The notes beneath the pieces were generated by a model, which ran no database searches, had not been told where the DNA came from, and was given only the letters and a program-made list of their open reading frames with translations. From Achromobacter piechaudii NBRC 102461 (lineage in GTDB: Bacteria > Pseudomonadota > Gammaproteobacteria > Burkholderiales > Burkholderiaceae_B), in the NCBI RefSeq assembly GCF_001571245.1, contig NZ_BCTK01000005.1, forward strand, positions 744,001 to 808,000: a stretch of 64,000 nt of DNA. Direction: 5' to 3'. Position 1 is the stretch's first letter. Every line of letters starts with the position of its first letter. A program made the translations under genes and the position numbers. Of the stretch, positions 38,732 to 51,564 are shown piece after piece.

Positions 38732-39652
38732 ATGCTGACCTACATCGTCAAACGTCTTCTGGGCATGATCCCCACGCTGCTGCTGGTAGCCGTGGTCGTG
38801 TTCCTGTTTGTGCACATGCTTCCGGGCGACCCGGCGCGACTGGCCGCGGGCCAGGAGGCCGACCAGCAAACCGTTGAGCTCGTGCGCAAGGAACTTGGGC
38901 TGGATCTGCCCCTGCCGCAGCAGTTCGTGCGCTACTTCAGCCACATGCTGCAAGGCGACCTCGGTACCTCGCTGCGTACCAAGCGCCCTGTCTCGACCGA
39001 AATTTCCGACCGCTTCATGCCCACCCTGTGGCTGACGCTCGCCAGTATGGTGTGGTCGGTGAGCTTCGGCATGATCATCGGGATCGTGTCCGCGGTCTGG
39101 CGCAATCGCTGGCCCGACCGGCTTGGCATGACGCTGGCGGTGTCAGGCATTTCTTTCCCCGCGTTCGCGTTGGGCATGATGCTGATGCAGGTGTTCTCCG
39201 TGAACCTGGGTTGGCTGCCGACCGTGGGCGCCTCGACCTGGCAACACTACATCCTGCCCTCGATCACGCTGGGCGCAGCGGTGGCCGCCGTCATGGCGCG
39301 CTTCACCCGCGCATCGTTCGTGGAAGTCATCCAGGAAGACTTCGTGCGCACGGCGCGCGCCAAGGGCCTGACCGAGCGCCGCGTCGTCATCAAGCACGCC
39401 CTGCGCAATGCGCTGATTCCCGTGGTCACCATGATGGGCTTGCAGTTCGGCTTCCTGCTGGGCGGCTCGATCGTGGTGGAAACCGTCTTCAACTGGCCCG
39501 GCCTTGGCCGCCTGCTGGTTGATGCCGTGACCCAGCGCGACTATCCGGTGATCCAGGGCCTGGTGCTGCTGTTCTCGCTGGAATTCATTTTGATCAACCT
39601 GATTGTCGACGTGCTCTATGGCGTCATCAATCCCAGCATCCGTTACAAGTGA
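38732..39652 (+). CDS. gsiC: glutathione/oligopeptide importer permease GsiC
   Basis: 306 residues starting [20 protein letters not shown], with six membrane helices. The EAA-type loop is [24 protein letters not shown] and the end is [13 protein letters not shown], as in GsiC/DppB. It forms the channel with GsiD. The next gene starts eight bases after its stop. Confidence 0.93.
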   Translation: MLTYIVKRLLGMIPTLLLVAVVVFLFVHMLPGDPARLAAGQEADQQTVELVRKELGLDLPLPQQFVRYFSHMLQGDLGTSLRTKRPVSTEISDRFMPTLWLTLASMVWSVSFGMIIGIVSAVWRNRWPDRLGMTLAVSGISFPAFALGMMLMQVFSVNLGWLPTVGASTWQHYILPSITLGAAVAAVMARFTRASFVEVIQEDFVRTARAKGLTERRVVIKHALRNALIPVVTMMGLQFGFLLGGSIVVETVFNWPGLGRLLVDAVTQRDYPVIQGLVLLFSLEFILINLIVDVLYGVINPSIRYK

Positions 39653-39659
39653 GGCGGCC

Positions 39660-40559
39660 ATGAGCAATACGACACCCGCCACGATGGTTGCCGCCGTTCC
39701 CAAGAACGACGTGCGCACGCCCGCCACCGAGTTCTGGCGCAAATTCAAGAAGCAGAAGCTGGCCGTGGGCGCTGGCGTCTTCGTGCTGTTGCTGGTCGTG
39801 GTCGCGGCCTTCGCGCCGTGGATCGTGCCCTTCGACCCCGAGAACTTCTTCGACTACGACGCGCTGAACGCCAGCCCGTCGCTGACCCACTGGCTGGGCG
39901 TGGACTCGCTGGGCCGCGACATCTTCAGCCGCATCGTCATGGGCGCGCGGATCTCGCTGGCGGCAGGCTTCCTGTCGGTGGCCATGGGCGCCGTCGTCGG
40001 CACCTTCATGGGCCTGATGGCCGGTTACTACGAAGGCTGGTGGGAACGCATCACGATGCGTATCTCTGACGTGCTGCTGGCGTTCCCGGGCATGCTGCTG
40101 GCCATCGGCGTGGTTGCCATCCTGGGTTCCAGCATGGTCAACGTGATCGTCGCCGTGGCCGTGTTCAGCGTGCCGGCCTTCGCCCGCCTGGTGCGCGGCA
40201 ACACGCTGTCGATCAAGCAGATGACGTATGTCGAAGCGGTCAAGAGCGTGGGCGCGTCCGACTGGACGATCATCATGCGCCACATCCTGCCCGGCACGAT
40301 CTCGCCGATCGTGGTGTACGGCACGATGCGTATCGGCACCTCGATCATCACCGCCGCCAGCCTGTCGTTCCTGGGCATGGGCGCATCGCCTCCGACGCCC
40401 GAGTGGGGCGCCATGCTGAACGAGGCGCGCGCCGACATGGTCATCGCCCCGCACGTGGCGATCTTCCCGGCCCTGGCGATCTTCCTGACGGTGCTGGCCT
40501 TCAACCTGCTGGGCGACGGCCTGCGCGACGCGCTCGATCCCAAGATCGACCGCAAGTAA
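39660..40559 (+). CDS. gsiD: glutathione/oligopeptide importer permease GsiD
   Basis: 299 residues from the ATG at 39660. There is a cytoplasmic N-terminal tail, one membrane segment, then [20 protein letters not shown] and five further helices, with the EAA loop [25 protein letters not shown]. This is the DppC/GsiD layout. It ends the transporter part of the cluster; a terminator-like hairpin follows before the DmpA-type gene. Confidence 0.93.
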   Translation: MSNTTPATMVAAVPKNDVRTPATEFWRKFKKQKLAVGAGVFVLLLVVVAAFAPWIVPFDPENFFDYDALNASPSLTHWLGVDSLGRDIFSRIVMGARISLAAGFLSVAMGAVVGTFMGLMAGYYEGWWERITMRISDVLLAFPGMLLAIGVVAILGSSMVNVIVAVAVFSVPAFARLVRGNTLSIKQMTYVEAVKSVGASDWTIIMRHILPGTISPIVVYGTMRIGTSIITAASLSFLGMGASPPTPEWGAMLNEARADMVIAPHVAIFPALAIFLTVLAFNLLGDGLRDALDPKIDRK

Positions 40560-40633
40560 GAGACCGGCGCGCCGCCAGCCGCCCGCATGTCGGGCGGCCA
40601 GCCCGCAGGACGCGGTGCAGGCGCAGTCTCTCT

Positions 40634-40668
40634 CGCCGCCGCTTCCCGGTTCGGGACGGCGGCGTTTT
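40634..40668 (+). terminator. terminator or attenuator between gsiD and the DmpA-type gene
   Basis: A stem of about twelve pairs (CGCCGCCG…CCCG with CGGGACGGCGGCG) is followed by TTTT. A second GC hairpin without T-run (40578–40598) lies upstream. Partial read-through into the peptidase genes is plausible. Confidence 0.65.
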
Positions 40669-40691
40669 GCATCAAGGAGCTTGGCGAAACC

Positions 40692-41786
40692 ATGGATAAA
40701 CAAGCGCTGGACTTTCCCCGCATCGGCGTGCTGCCGTCGGGTCCGCTAGACACGATCTGCGACGTGGGCGACGTGACGGTGGGACATTGCACGCTGGCCG
40801 ACGGTGCGGTGCAGACGGGCGTGACCGTCGTGCGCACGCATGGCGAAGACCCCTTTCTGAACAAGACGCCCGCCGCCGCGACCGTGCTCAATGGCTTCGG
40901 CAAGAGCACGGGGCTGATCCAGGTGCAAGAGTTGGGCGTGCTGGAAACGCCCATCGCGCTGACCAACACCTTCGGCGTGGGCACCGTCGCCAACGCGCAG
41001 ATCCGGCAAGCCGTGATGGCCAACCCGGGCATCGGGCGCGACATGGCGACCGTGAACCCGCTGGTGTTTGAATGCAATGACGGCTATCTGAACGACATCC
41101 AGGCATTGGCAGTGCAGGAAGCGCACTATGCCGAGGCCTGCGCCGTTGCTGCCAAACCGTTCGCCCAGGGCGCGGTCGGCGCCGGGCGCGGCATGTCCTG
41201 CTTTTCATTCAAGGGCGGCATCGGTTCGGCCTCGCGCGTGGCCGACATCCAGCCCGGCTTGCGCCATACGGTCGGCGCGATGGTGCTGGCCAATTTCGGA
41301 CGCCTGCCCAACCTGACGGTGGCCGGACGGCCCTTCGGCCGGCGGCTGGCCGACCAGTTGGACCGTGGCCTGGCGCTGCAAGGCGAGAACGCGGTGATCG
41401 TGCCGGAGAAGGGCTCGATCATCCTGCTGCTGGCCACCGACGCGCCGCTGGACGCGCGCCAACTGCGCCGGCTGTCGCTGCGCGCGGGCGCCGGCCTGGC
41501 GCGCACGGGCTCGGTCTTTGGCCATGGCAGCGGCGATATCGCGCTGGCCTTTTCCACCGCCTACACCGTGCCGCAGTTGGCCGAACAGCCCATGCCGGCG
41601 CTGGCGATGCTGCACGAAACCCGAATCGACCCGCTGTTCGAAGCGGCCGCCGAGGCCTGCGAACAAGCCATCATTGCCGCGCTGTGGCACGCCGACAGCG
41701 TGACCGGGCGCGACGGCCATCACCGCGCCGCCATCCGCGAAGCCGCGCCGCAATGGCGACGCTGGTTGTCCGACACCGCATTCTGA
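40692..41786 (+). CDS. DmpA-type (P1/S58) aminopeptidase
   Basis: 364 residues from the ATG at 40692; the earlier open frame crosses the terminator. The family text GDVTVGHCTL, NTFGVGTVANA, FKGGIGSASR and VPEKGSIILLLATDAPLDAR is present. The last contains the predicted autocleavage at Gly241/Ser242, where the Ser becomes the N-terminal nucleophile as in DmpA and BapA. DmpA has L-aminopeptidase/D-esterase activity and BapA releases beta-amino acids. With IaaA and the D-aminopeptidase it suggests breakdown of non-standard peptides. No signal peptide is seen, so it is cytoplasmic. Confidence 0.9.
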   Translation: MDKQALDFPRIGVLPSGPLDTICDVGDVTVGHCTLADGAVQTGVTVVRTHGEDPFLNKTPAAATVLNGFGKSTGLIQVQELGVLETPIALTNTFGVGTVANAQIRQAVMANPGIGRDMATVNPLVFECNDGYLNDIQALAVQEAHYAEACAVAAKPFAQGAVGAGRGMSCFSFKGGIGSASRVADIQPGLRHTVGAMVLANFGRLPNLTVAGRPFGRRLADQLDRGLALQGENAVIVPEKGSIILLLATDAPLDARQLRRLSLRAGAGLARTGSVFGHGSGDIALAFSTAYTVPQLAEQPMPALAMLHETRIDPLFEAAAEACEQAIIAALWHADSVTGRDGHHRAAIREAAPQWRRWLSDTAF

Positions 41787-41806
41787 ATTTCTTGAAGGCT
41801 GATCCC

Positions 41807-42652
41807 ATGAAGATCCTGATTTCCACCGATATCGAAGGCGTCGCCGGCGTCTTCCATGCAGAACAAGTCCGCGCCGGCAACGGCGAATATGAGCGCGCCC
41901 GCGCCTGGATGACCGCCGAGGCCAATGCGGCCGTGCAAGGCGCGATTGCCGGCGGCGCTGAAGAAATCCTGGTCAACGATTCGCACGGCGGTTTTCGCAA
42001 CCTGCTGCCCGACGGCCTGGACGAACGCGCGCGCCTGGTGCTGGGCAAACCGCGTTACCTGGGCATGATGGGCGGTCTGGAAGAGGGCTGCGACGCCGTC
42101 TTCATGATCGGCTATCACTCGCGCTCGCAAGGCCGCGGCATCCTGGCACACACCATCAACAGCTTTGCGTTCGCGCGCGTGCTGATCAACGGCATGGAGC
42201 TGGGCGAGGCGGGCCTGTATGGCGCGCTGGCCGGCGAAATGGGCGTGCCCGTCATCCTGGCGACGGGCGACGATGTGTTCATCTCGGAAACGCGCGACAC
42301 CTTTCTCGGGGCGGAATGGGTACAGACCAAAGTGGCGCACGGCCAGGGCAGCGGCGTGACCTTGTCGCCCGCCGCCTCGCGCCGCGCCATCGCCGCAGCG
42401 GCCGAAACCGCGGTGCGCAAGCTGCAAAGCAAGGCCGGCTCGTCCTCCGATCCGAAACCCGTTCCTTTCCGTATTCCCGCCCCTATAGAATGCCGGTTGC
42501 AGACACAGAGCGCGGCGTTGGCCGACCTGTTCTGCATGTGGCCCACGCTGGAACGCGTGGACGGCGTCACCTTGCGATTCACCGTGGATAGCATGCAGTC
42601 GGCCGTCCGCACGTTGAACAGCCTGGCCGCCATGTCTTTCATGTTGCGCTAA
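41807..42652 (+). CDS. M55 family D-aminopeptidase, DppA-like
   Basis: 281 residues from the ATG at 41807 (GAAGG upstream). The metal ligands of Bacillus subtilis DppA are conserved at the same numbers: Asp8 and Glu10 in STDIEGVAG, His60 in NDSHGG and His104 in GYHSRS; His115 matches its catalytic residue and Glu134 is one off its Glu133. DppA is a zinc D-aminopeptidase acting on D-Ala-containing peptides, sitting in a dipeptide-transport operon there as here. It suggests that peptidoglycan-derived or other D-amino acid peptides are among the imported substrates. Confidence 0.92.
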   Translation: MKILISTDIEGVAGVFHAEQVRAGNGEYERARAWMTAEANAAVQGAIAGGAEEILVNDSHGGFRNLLPDGLDERARLVLGKPRYLGMMGGLEEGCDAVFMIGYHSRSQGRGILAHTINSFAFARVLINGMELGEAGLYGALAGEMGVPVILATGDDVFISETRDTFLGAEWVQTKVAHGQGSGVTLSPAASRRAIAAAAETAVRKLQSKAGSSSDPKPVPFRIPAPIECRLQTQSAALADLFCMWPTLERVDGVTLRFTVDSMQSAVRTLNSLAAMSFMLR

Positions 42653-42666
42653 GGATCCCATCCCCC

Positions 42667-44463
42667 ATGTCTAGCACCGACGCCCGTATTGCCCAACTGC
42701 GGCAGGCCATGAGCCGCCGCGGCCTGTCCGCCTATATCGTTCCGTCTTCGGACCCGCACCTGTCCGAATACCTGCCGGCTCGCTGGCAAGGGCGGCGCTG
42801 GCTGTCGGGCTTCACGGGGTCGGTGGGCACGCTGGTCGTCACGGCCGACTTCGCCGGCCTGTGGGTGGACAGCCGCTATTGGGTGCAGGCCGAGGCGCAA
42901 CTGGCCGGCACCGGCGTGCAGCTGATGAAGATCGCGCTGGCGTCCACGCCGGGCCACGTCGACTGGCTGGCCGCCAACACCCGCGCGGGCGACGTCATCG
43001 GCGTCGACGGCCAGGTGCTGGGGCTGGGCGCGTTCCGCGCCTTGTCGGCGGCTGCCGCCAAGTCCGGCGCCACGCTGGAAATCCGGGAAGATCTGCTGGA
43101 CGAGATCTGGACTGACCGCGCGGGCTTGCCCGACGCGAAAATCTACGAACACGTCGCGCCCGAGGCCTGCGTGGCCCGCGCGGACAAACTGGCCCAGGTG
43201 CGGGACGCCATGCGCGCGCACGGCGCCGACGTGCATTTCATCAGCACCGTGGACGACATCGCCTGGCTGCTGAATCTGCGCGGCGCCGATGTGGAATACA
43301 ACCCGGTGTTCGTGGGACACGCGTTGATCGGCCTGGACCACGCCACGCTGTTCGTGGCGGACGGCAAGATCGACGACGCGCTGCGCGCCACCCTGGCCGC
43401 CGATGGCGTCGAAGTGGCGGACTACGCCCAGGCCGCCGACGCGCTGGCCTCGCTGGAACTGGACCAGACGTTGCTGATCGATCCGGCGCGCGTGACCTGC
43501 GGCGTGTTCCACGCGATGGATCCCGCCGTGCCGCGCATCGAAGCGATCAACCCGTCCACCTTGTTCAAGTCACGCAAGACGGACGCCGAACTGGCGCACG
43601 TGCGTCAGGCGATGGCGCAGGACGGCGCGGCGCTTTGTGAATTCTTTGCCTGGTTCGAAGGCGCGGTGGGCAAGCAGCCCATCACCGAACTGACGATCGA
43701 CGAGCAGATCACGGCGGCCCGAGCGCGCCGTCCGAACTATGTCTGCCCCAGCTTTGCCACCATCGCCGGCTTCAACGCCAACGGCGCGATGCCGCACTAC
43801 CGCGCCACGCCGCAGGCGCACGCCACCATCGAAGGCGACGGCTTGCTGCTGATCGATTCGGGCGGCCAATACCTGGGCGGCACGACCGACATCACGCGCG
43901 TGGTCGCGGTGGGCACGCCCAGCGCGGACCAGAAGGTGGATTTCACGCTGGTGCTCAAGGGCATGATCGCGCTGTCGCGCGCGTCGTTCCCGCGCGGCAC
44001 GCCGTCGCCCATGCTGGACGCCATCGCGCGCGCGCCGATCTGGGAAGGCGGGGCGGAATACGGCCACGGCACGGGCCACGGCGTGGGTTATTTCCTGAAC
44101 GTGCACGAAGGCCCGCAGGTCATTTCGTACCGCGCGATGCCGGGCCCGCATACCGCGATGGAACCGGGCATGATCACCTCGAACGAGCCGGGCATCTATC
44201 GTCCTGGCCGCTGGGGCGTGCGTATCGAAAACCTGGTCGCCAACCGTAGCTGGCTGACGTCCGAGCTGGGCGAATTCCTGTGCTTTGAAACGCTGACGCT
44301 GTGCCCGATCGACACGCGCTGCATCGAAACGTCGCTGATGCGCGCCGATGAAATCGCGTGGCTGAACGACTATCACCAGACCGTGTTCGAGCGCTTGTCG
44401 CCGATGGTGCAAGGCGAGGCGCTGGCCTGGCTTGAACGCAGCACCGCGCCGATCAGCGCGTAG
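42667..44463 (+). CDS. M24 family Xaa-Pro aminopeptidase (XPP/APP2 type)
   Basis: 598 residues, the long eukaryote-like aminopeptidase P type with two creatinase-like N-terminal domains (about 1–310) and a pita-bread catalytic domain. Metal ligands are visible in DSGGQYLGGTTDITR, GHGTGHGVGYF, TSNEPGIYRPG and CFETLTLCP. It removes residues before proline, clearing proline-containing peptides. It follows the D-aminopeptidase by 14 bases and completes a set of three peptidases behind the Gsi importer. A ten-pair hairpin follows the stop. Confidence 0.93.
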   Translation: MSSTDARIAQLRQAMSRRGLSAYIVPSSDPHLSEYLPARWQGRRWLSGFTGSVGTLVVTADFAGLWVDSRYWVQAEAQLAGTGVQLMKIALASTPGHVDWLAANTRAGDVIGVDGQVLGLGAFRALSAAAAKSGATLEIREDLLDEIWTDRAGLPDAKIYEHVAPEACVARADKLAQVRDAMRAHGADVHFISTVDDIAWLLNLRGADVEYNPVFVGHALIGLDHATLFVADGKIDDALRATLAADGVEVADYAQAADALASLELDQTLLIDPARVTCGVFHAMDPAVPRIEAINPSTLFKSRKTDAELAHVRQAMAQDGAALCEFFAWFEGAVGKQPITELTIDEQITAARARRPNYVCPSFATIAGFNANGAMPHYRATPQAHATIEGDGLLLIDSGGQYLGGTTDITRVVAVGTPSADQKVDFTLVLKGMIALSRASFPRGTPSPMLDAIARAPIWEGGAEYGHGTGHGVGYFLNVHEGPQVISYRAMPGPHTAMEPGMITSNEPGIYRPGRWGVRIENLVANRSWLTSELGEFLCFETLTLCPIDTRCIETSLMRADEIAWLNDYHQTVFERLSPMVQGEALAWLERSTAPISA

Positions 44464-44479
44464 GTAAAAGGGCGTCGAG

Positions 44480-44506
44480 GCGTCAGCGCGAGCGTTGCGC
44501 TGACGC
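44480..44506 (+). terminator. hairpin after the M24 peptidase gene
   Basis: A perfect ten-base stem GCGTCAGCGC/GCGCTGACGC with a seven-base loop. It lacks a T-run, so termination is probable rather than certain. Confidence 0.5.
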
Positions 44507-44566
44507 GTCCGTTCCGGTCATTCACGCGGCCAGATCGGGTTGCCGTTCCTGTCTCACACTGGTCGA

Positions 44567-45577
44567 TCAGCCAACCGTGGCGGGCTTGGCCGAACGGTAC
44601 AGCGCCCATCTGCCCAGCAGGCAGCCCAGGACGAGCAGCGCGGCGTAGATGGCCAGCGTCGTCACGCCTGCGACATAAGATTCCCCGGCGCGTGCGAGGT
44701 CGCGCCAGCTCATCGAGCGGATCGCCAGATAGCCCAAGCCGATGCCCGCCGCCTGCGTCAGCCAGAAGGCCAAGCTGCCGTGCGCGACGGCTCGGCCCAT
44801 GCGCGCGCCGCCAATATGGCGCGGCAGCATCTTCAGGCAAGCCAGCGCACACAGCAGCGACAGCAGCAGCGGCAGCGCCAGATACCCCAGCACGAACGAC
44901 GGCCAGCCCGCATTCAGATACTGCAATTGCAGATAGCCGCCCAGCGCGATCGATACCGTCAACTGCCAGGCCAGCACCGTCAGGCCGGCGATCCAGGCCG
45001 CGTGGCGTCGATCATAGGCGGGCGCACCATATGGCCCCTGGCGCTGCACCATCCACGCGGCGATCCGCACGACCACGACCATGCCGATGATTTCCAGCGC
45101 GATGTAGACGATGCGAAAGAGGATGGCCATGGCCAGGAACTGGCCCGTCAGCTCAAGCCCGAAGCGCTCGGTGAGTTCGCCGCGATGCGTCATCAGGTAC
45201 TGCATCCCCTCGCTGTGCAGGTAGGCGGTGGCGGCCGAGGTCATCAAGGTGTAGAGCAGCTGCAAGGCGACGAACGTGCCGAACAGCTTGCGCGGTTCGT
45301 CCACCGCTGTCGTGTCGTTGCGGCGCAACCAGCCGTGCATCGTGCCCCACACGGTCATGCCCACCATGAGCACGGAGGCCGCCAGGTTCGCCAACATGGG
45401 CATCAGGTACTGGGGTTGGCTGTAGACCTCGCGCATCTGGTCTGACTGCGGCAGCGCCAGCATCGTGTAGCTTTGCACCAGCACGCCGTAAAGCAGGCGG
45501 ACCACGACGGCAACGAGCGCCAGACGCCATGCCAGCGAGGCGCGAGAAGGAGTATCGGACGGGGAGGGTAGGCTCAT
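44567..45577 (-). CDS. multi-pass membrane protein of unknown function
   Basis: 336 residues from the ATG at 45577; the longer frame adds an unconserved N-terminus. There are about eight hydrophobic segments (near 22–42, 65–90, 110–135, 155–190, 215–240, 245–270 and two more at the end), joined by short charged loops. I recognise no domain. It converges on the peptidase cluster and is divergent from pyrG. The frame has codon use like its neighbours and is clearly coding. Confidence 0.72.
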   Translation of the reverse strand: MSLPSPSDTPSRASLAWRLALVAVVVRLLYGVLVQSYTMLALPQSDQMREVYSQPQYLMPMLANLAASVLMVGMTVWGTMHGWLRRNDTTAVDEPRKLFGTFVALQLLYTLMTSAATAYLHSEGMQYLMTHRGELTERFGLELTGQFLAMAILFRIVYIALEIIGMVVVVRIAAWMVQRQGPYGAPAYDRRHAAWIAGLTVLAWQLTVSIALGGYLQLQYLNAGWPSFVLGYLALPLLLSLLCALACLKMLPRHIGGARMGRAVAHGSLAFWLTQAAGIGLGYLAIRSMSWRDLARAGESYVAGVTTLAIYAALLVLGCLLGRWALYRSAKPATVG

Positions 45578-45746
45578 CGACGGTGGGATGAATGTTGAGA
45601 AAAAACAGCAGTCGAAAATTAGGGATCGAACATAGCACGGCGCTCTTGGCCCACGTGTGAGCGCCGCGCCACCGCGCCGGTTTGAGTGCTGCCAAATGTT
45701 ACGCGTCATCGCTAGGGGAAAACCCAAATAACTTCCGCCTCCCGGC

Positions 45747-47449
<1,703 letters not shown>

Positions 47450-47509
47450 TGCGGTTTCGCGGTCTCGAGTTCCGTAAGCGGATCCTCGGGGCCGCGGGCC
47501 GTTTTCCCA

Positions 47510-47537
47510 GCGCCGCCCTATGCGGCGGCGCTTCTTT
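47510..47537 (+). terminator. Rho-independent terminator after pyrG
   Basis: An eight-base stem GCGCCGCC/GGCGGCGC with a six-base loop is followed by TTCTTT. Confidence 0.75.
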
Positions 47538-47649
47538 CGGATACAACCAATTAGCATCGGATATGTGTCGCCAGGGCGCCTTGCGCGACACTGGCGGCCT
47601 TGCCGTATCCGGCCCACCCCTTTCAACGCCACTGCTCTGAAGGAACCCC

Positions 47650-49225
<1,576 letters not shown>

Positions 49226-49296
49226 TGGGAAGCGCGATGGCGACGCCTGGCGCCGCCATCGCATCCGCGCCACGACTGCTCTGAGGGTTCTCGCGT

Positions 49297-49731
49297 ATGC
49301 GCCTGTTGTTCCTGGTGCTGTTCGTGCTGGTCGGCTTGATCCAATACCCGCTCTGGCTGGGTAAAGGTGGCTGGTTCAAGGTCTGGGATCTGCAACGCCA
49401 AGTGGCCGAGCAGCGCGAGACCAACGAAGGCCTGCGCGCGCGCAATGCGGCGCTGGAGGCCGAAGTGCGAGATCTTGAAGGCGGTTCCGGCGCCATCGAA
49501 GAACGTGCCCGGGGTGAGCTCGGCATGATGCGCGAAGGCGAAGTCTTCGTTCACATCCTGCCGCAGAACGCCCAGCCTCCGGCCGCCGGCGCTTCGTTGG
49601 CGACCGATGCCGCCGCCAAGCCGGCCACGCCCGCGCGCACCAGCGCGCCGGCCGCTAAACCTCCGGCCAATCGCGCCAATGCCGCGCCCAAGCCGGCTGC
49701 CAACTCTGCCAATACCACGCCTCGCCACTGA
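49297..49731 (+). CDS. ftsB: cell division protein FtsB
   Basis: 144 residues. A short N-terminal membrane segment ([20 protein letters not shown]) is followed by a coiled coil ([20 protein letters not shown]) and the conserved [18 protein letters not shown]. FtsB forms the FtsQLB complex in the divisome. The last 50 residues are a low-complexity Ala/Pro/Lys tail not found in the E. coli protein (103 residues). It follows eno by 71 bases, the usual neighbour, and converges on the TadE-like gene with three bases between stops. Confidence 0.93.
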   Translation: MRLLFLVLFVLVGLIQYPLWLGKGGWFKVWDLQRQVAEQRETNEGLRARNAALEAEVRDLEGGSGAIEERARGELGMMREGEVFVHILPQNAQPPAAGASLATDAAAKPATPARTSAPAAKPPANRANAAPKPAANSANTTPRH

Positions 49732-49734
49732 CGT

Positions 49735-50496
49735 TTAGCGTCGTTGGCAATGTGCCTCGCGGCACGCGCGGGCGACGATTTCCGCTGGTGTTCCCGAAGC
49801 CCCTGTCCAATCGACGGGGTGCGAGTGCATTTCCATTTCCAGCTCGACCTGAATCGGCAGCAAGCCATGCTGGCGGGCCACGCCCGCATAGCTGGCGTCG
49901 TTGCGTCCCAACGCGGCCAGCACTGCGCGCGCGGGGAACAGCCAGGGCTTGTGCAGATAGGTCAGGCGCAGCCGCAGGGTATTCGCCTCGAAGATGGTGG
50001 AGCGACCGGGCAGTGGCGGCCGGCGCGCGTGCTGAAGGTCCTGGTAGTCGTTGTCGATGGCGCGTCGGCCGGGCGCCGCTCGTACGCGCAAGCCGGTGCG
50101 GCCGTGCTCCCGGAACATGCGGGCGTCAGGCAGCAGCACTTCGATTCGCCATGCGGTCAGGCCCGTCGCCGAGGTGATGTCGGCATGTGCGCGGTTCAGT
50201 CTGCGCCGCGCGCCGGCCTCGCCTTGGGCGTCGGCGTGCAGTGGCAGCAAGCCTTGCAGGAACGCATCGTGCATGCGGGTGGGATCAGCATGCGCCGTGA
50301 TGCCCGCGCGCGCGGCTTGCATCAGCGCCACCTGCGCCATCTGGCGCACGGCTTGCCAGCGGGCCGCTTCGATGCCCAGCAGGCCCACAAGCAGCACCAT
50401 GGCGCCGGCCACGGCGAATTCAATGGCGGCGGCTCCGCGCTGGCGCGAGGCGGCAAAGAAAAAGGCGGTCATGGCTGCGCAGTCTGGCGCGGGCAT
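49735..50496 (-). CDS. TadE-like pseudopilin-type protein
   Basis: 253 residues from the ATG at 50496, which has AGG eight bases upstream; an ATG at 50472 is also possible. RQRGAAAIEFAVAGAMVLLVGLLGIEAARW is the TadE/TadG-like signal: a basic end, Glu at +5 of the hydrophobic stretch and a single membrane helix. The remaining 200 residues would be periplasmic. TadE-like proteins usually belong to tad pilus clusters, but no other tad gene is in the window. It may be an isolated envelope protein. Confidence 0.75.
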   Translation of the reverse strand: MPAPDCAAMTAFFFAASRQRGAAAIEFAVAGAMVLLVGLLGIEAARWQAVRQMAQVALMQAARAGITAHADPTRMHDAFLQGLLPLHADAQGEAGARRRLNRAHADITSATGLTAWRIEVLLPDARMFREHGRTGLRVRAAPGRRAIDNDYQDLQHARRPPLPGRSTIFEANTLRLRLTYLHKPWLFPARAVLAALGRNDASYAGVARQHGLLPIQVELEMEMHSHPVDWTGASGTPAEIVARACREAHCQRR

Positions 50497-50527
50497 GACC
50501 GCCTGTCGATTGGGACAAGCCGGTGTG

Positions 50528-50554
50528 ACGAAAGCGTCCCGCCTGGCGGGACGC
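50528..50554 (-). terminator. terminator after hslO
   Basis: On the minus strand an eight-base stem GCGTCCCG/CGGGACGC with a five-base loop is followed by TTTC. Confidence 0.65.
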
Positions 50555-50560
50555 AGGCTG

Positions 50561-51490
50561 TCAGTGCACCGTGGGCGGTGCGTCGTCGGCAGCAGGCTGG
50601 GTGGGCGAGAACAGGGTCGCGCAGTCGACCGCGTCGAACGTATACGGCTTGCCGCAGAAGTCACAGGACACATCCACCTGGCCGCGCTCGGCCAGGACGC
50701 TGTTGACTTCCTCTTCGCCCAGCGACCGCAGCATGCTGGCCACGCGTTCGCGCGTGCAGGGGCAATGCCAGCTGACGGGCGCGGCGTCGAACGCCAGCAG
50801 CGTGTCTTCCCAGAACAGGCGATGGATCAGCGTGTCGATCTCGGCTTCGAGCACTTCTTCGTGCTTGAGCGTACTGGCCAAGGCGACCACGCGGTCCCAG
50901 GTTTCAGCGGCACTCTGCTCGGTCAGGAGCGGGGCGTCGGTGCCGCCGTGGAAGGGCAGGCGCTGCACCAGCATGCCGGCGGCGTGATCGGCGTCGGCGG
51001 CCAGCCACAAGCGGGTGTCCAGCTGTTCGGAGGCCTTCATGTAGTGCTGCAACGCCTGCGCCACGGTGTCGCCTTCCAGCGGCACGATGCCCTGGTAGGT
51101 CTGCTGCCCCGGCAGCTTGCGCTGCGGATCCAGCACCACGATGAAGCGCCCGTTGCCGCCGGGGTTCAGCAGGCTTTGCATGGTGCCGTCGGTGGGGACT
51201 TCGTGGCCTTCGCGCACCTTGACGGTGGCGCGCAGGCTCAGGTCAGAGCGGCATTCCACCACCAGCAGGGCAATGGGGCCGTCGCCCTGGATCTGGAGCA
51301 CCAGCGAGCCATCGAACTTGATGTTGGCGGCAAGCAGGGTGGACGCGGCCACCAGTTCGCCCAGCAAGTGGGTGATGGCGGGCGGATAGTCGTGGTTGGC
51401 CTGGACGGCCTTCCAGGTCGCGTCCAGGCGTACGGCCTGGATACGGACGCTGCGGTCTTCGGTGAGATATTTTTTGAGCTGATCGGTCAT
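50561..51490 (-). CDS. hslO: redox-regulated chaperone Hsp33
   Basis: 309 residues. The C-terminal redox switch has the four zinc cysteines in HCPCTRERV and SCDFCGKPYTF. The N-terminal chaperone domain shows VAASTLLAANIKFDGSLVLQIQGDGP (in order), as in the family. Oxidation of the cysteines releases zinc and activates holdase function under oxidative stress. It lies 74 bases downstream of the gamma-carbonic anhydrase gene, with a short palindromic hairpin (51525–51543) between them. Confidence 0.95.
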   Translation of the reverse strand: MTDQLKKYLTEDRSVRIQAVRLDATWKAVQANHDYPPAITHLLGELVAASTLLAANIKFDGSLVLQIQGDGPIALLVVECRSDLSLRATVKVREGHEVPTDGTMQSLLNPGGNGRFIVVLDPQRKLPGQQTYQGIVPLEGDTVAQALQHYMKASEQLDTRLWLAADADHAAGMLVQRLPFHGGTDAPLLTEQSAAETWDRVVALASTLKHEEVLEAEIDTLIHRLFWEDTLLAFDAAPVSWHCPCTRERVASMLRSLGEEEVNSVLAERGQVDVSCDFCGKPYTFDAVDCATLFSPTQPAADDAPPTVH

Positions 51491-51564
51491 GGGGAGAATC
51501 TTAGCCGATCAGGGCAGCCAATTCCCCCTGCTGACAGCAGGGGTTCGGCTAGTGGCCAGGGCGT

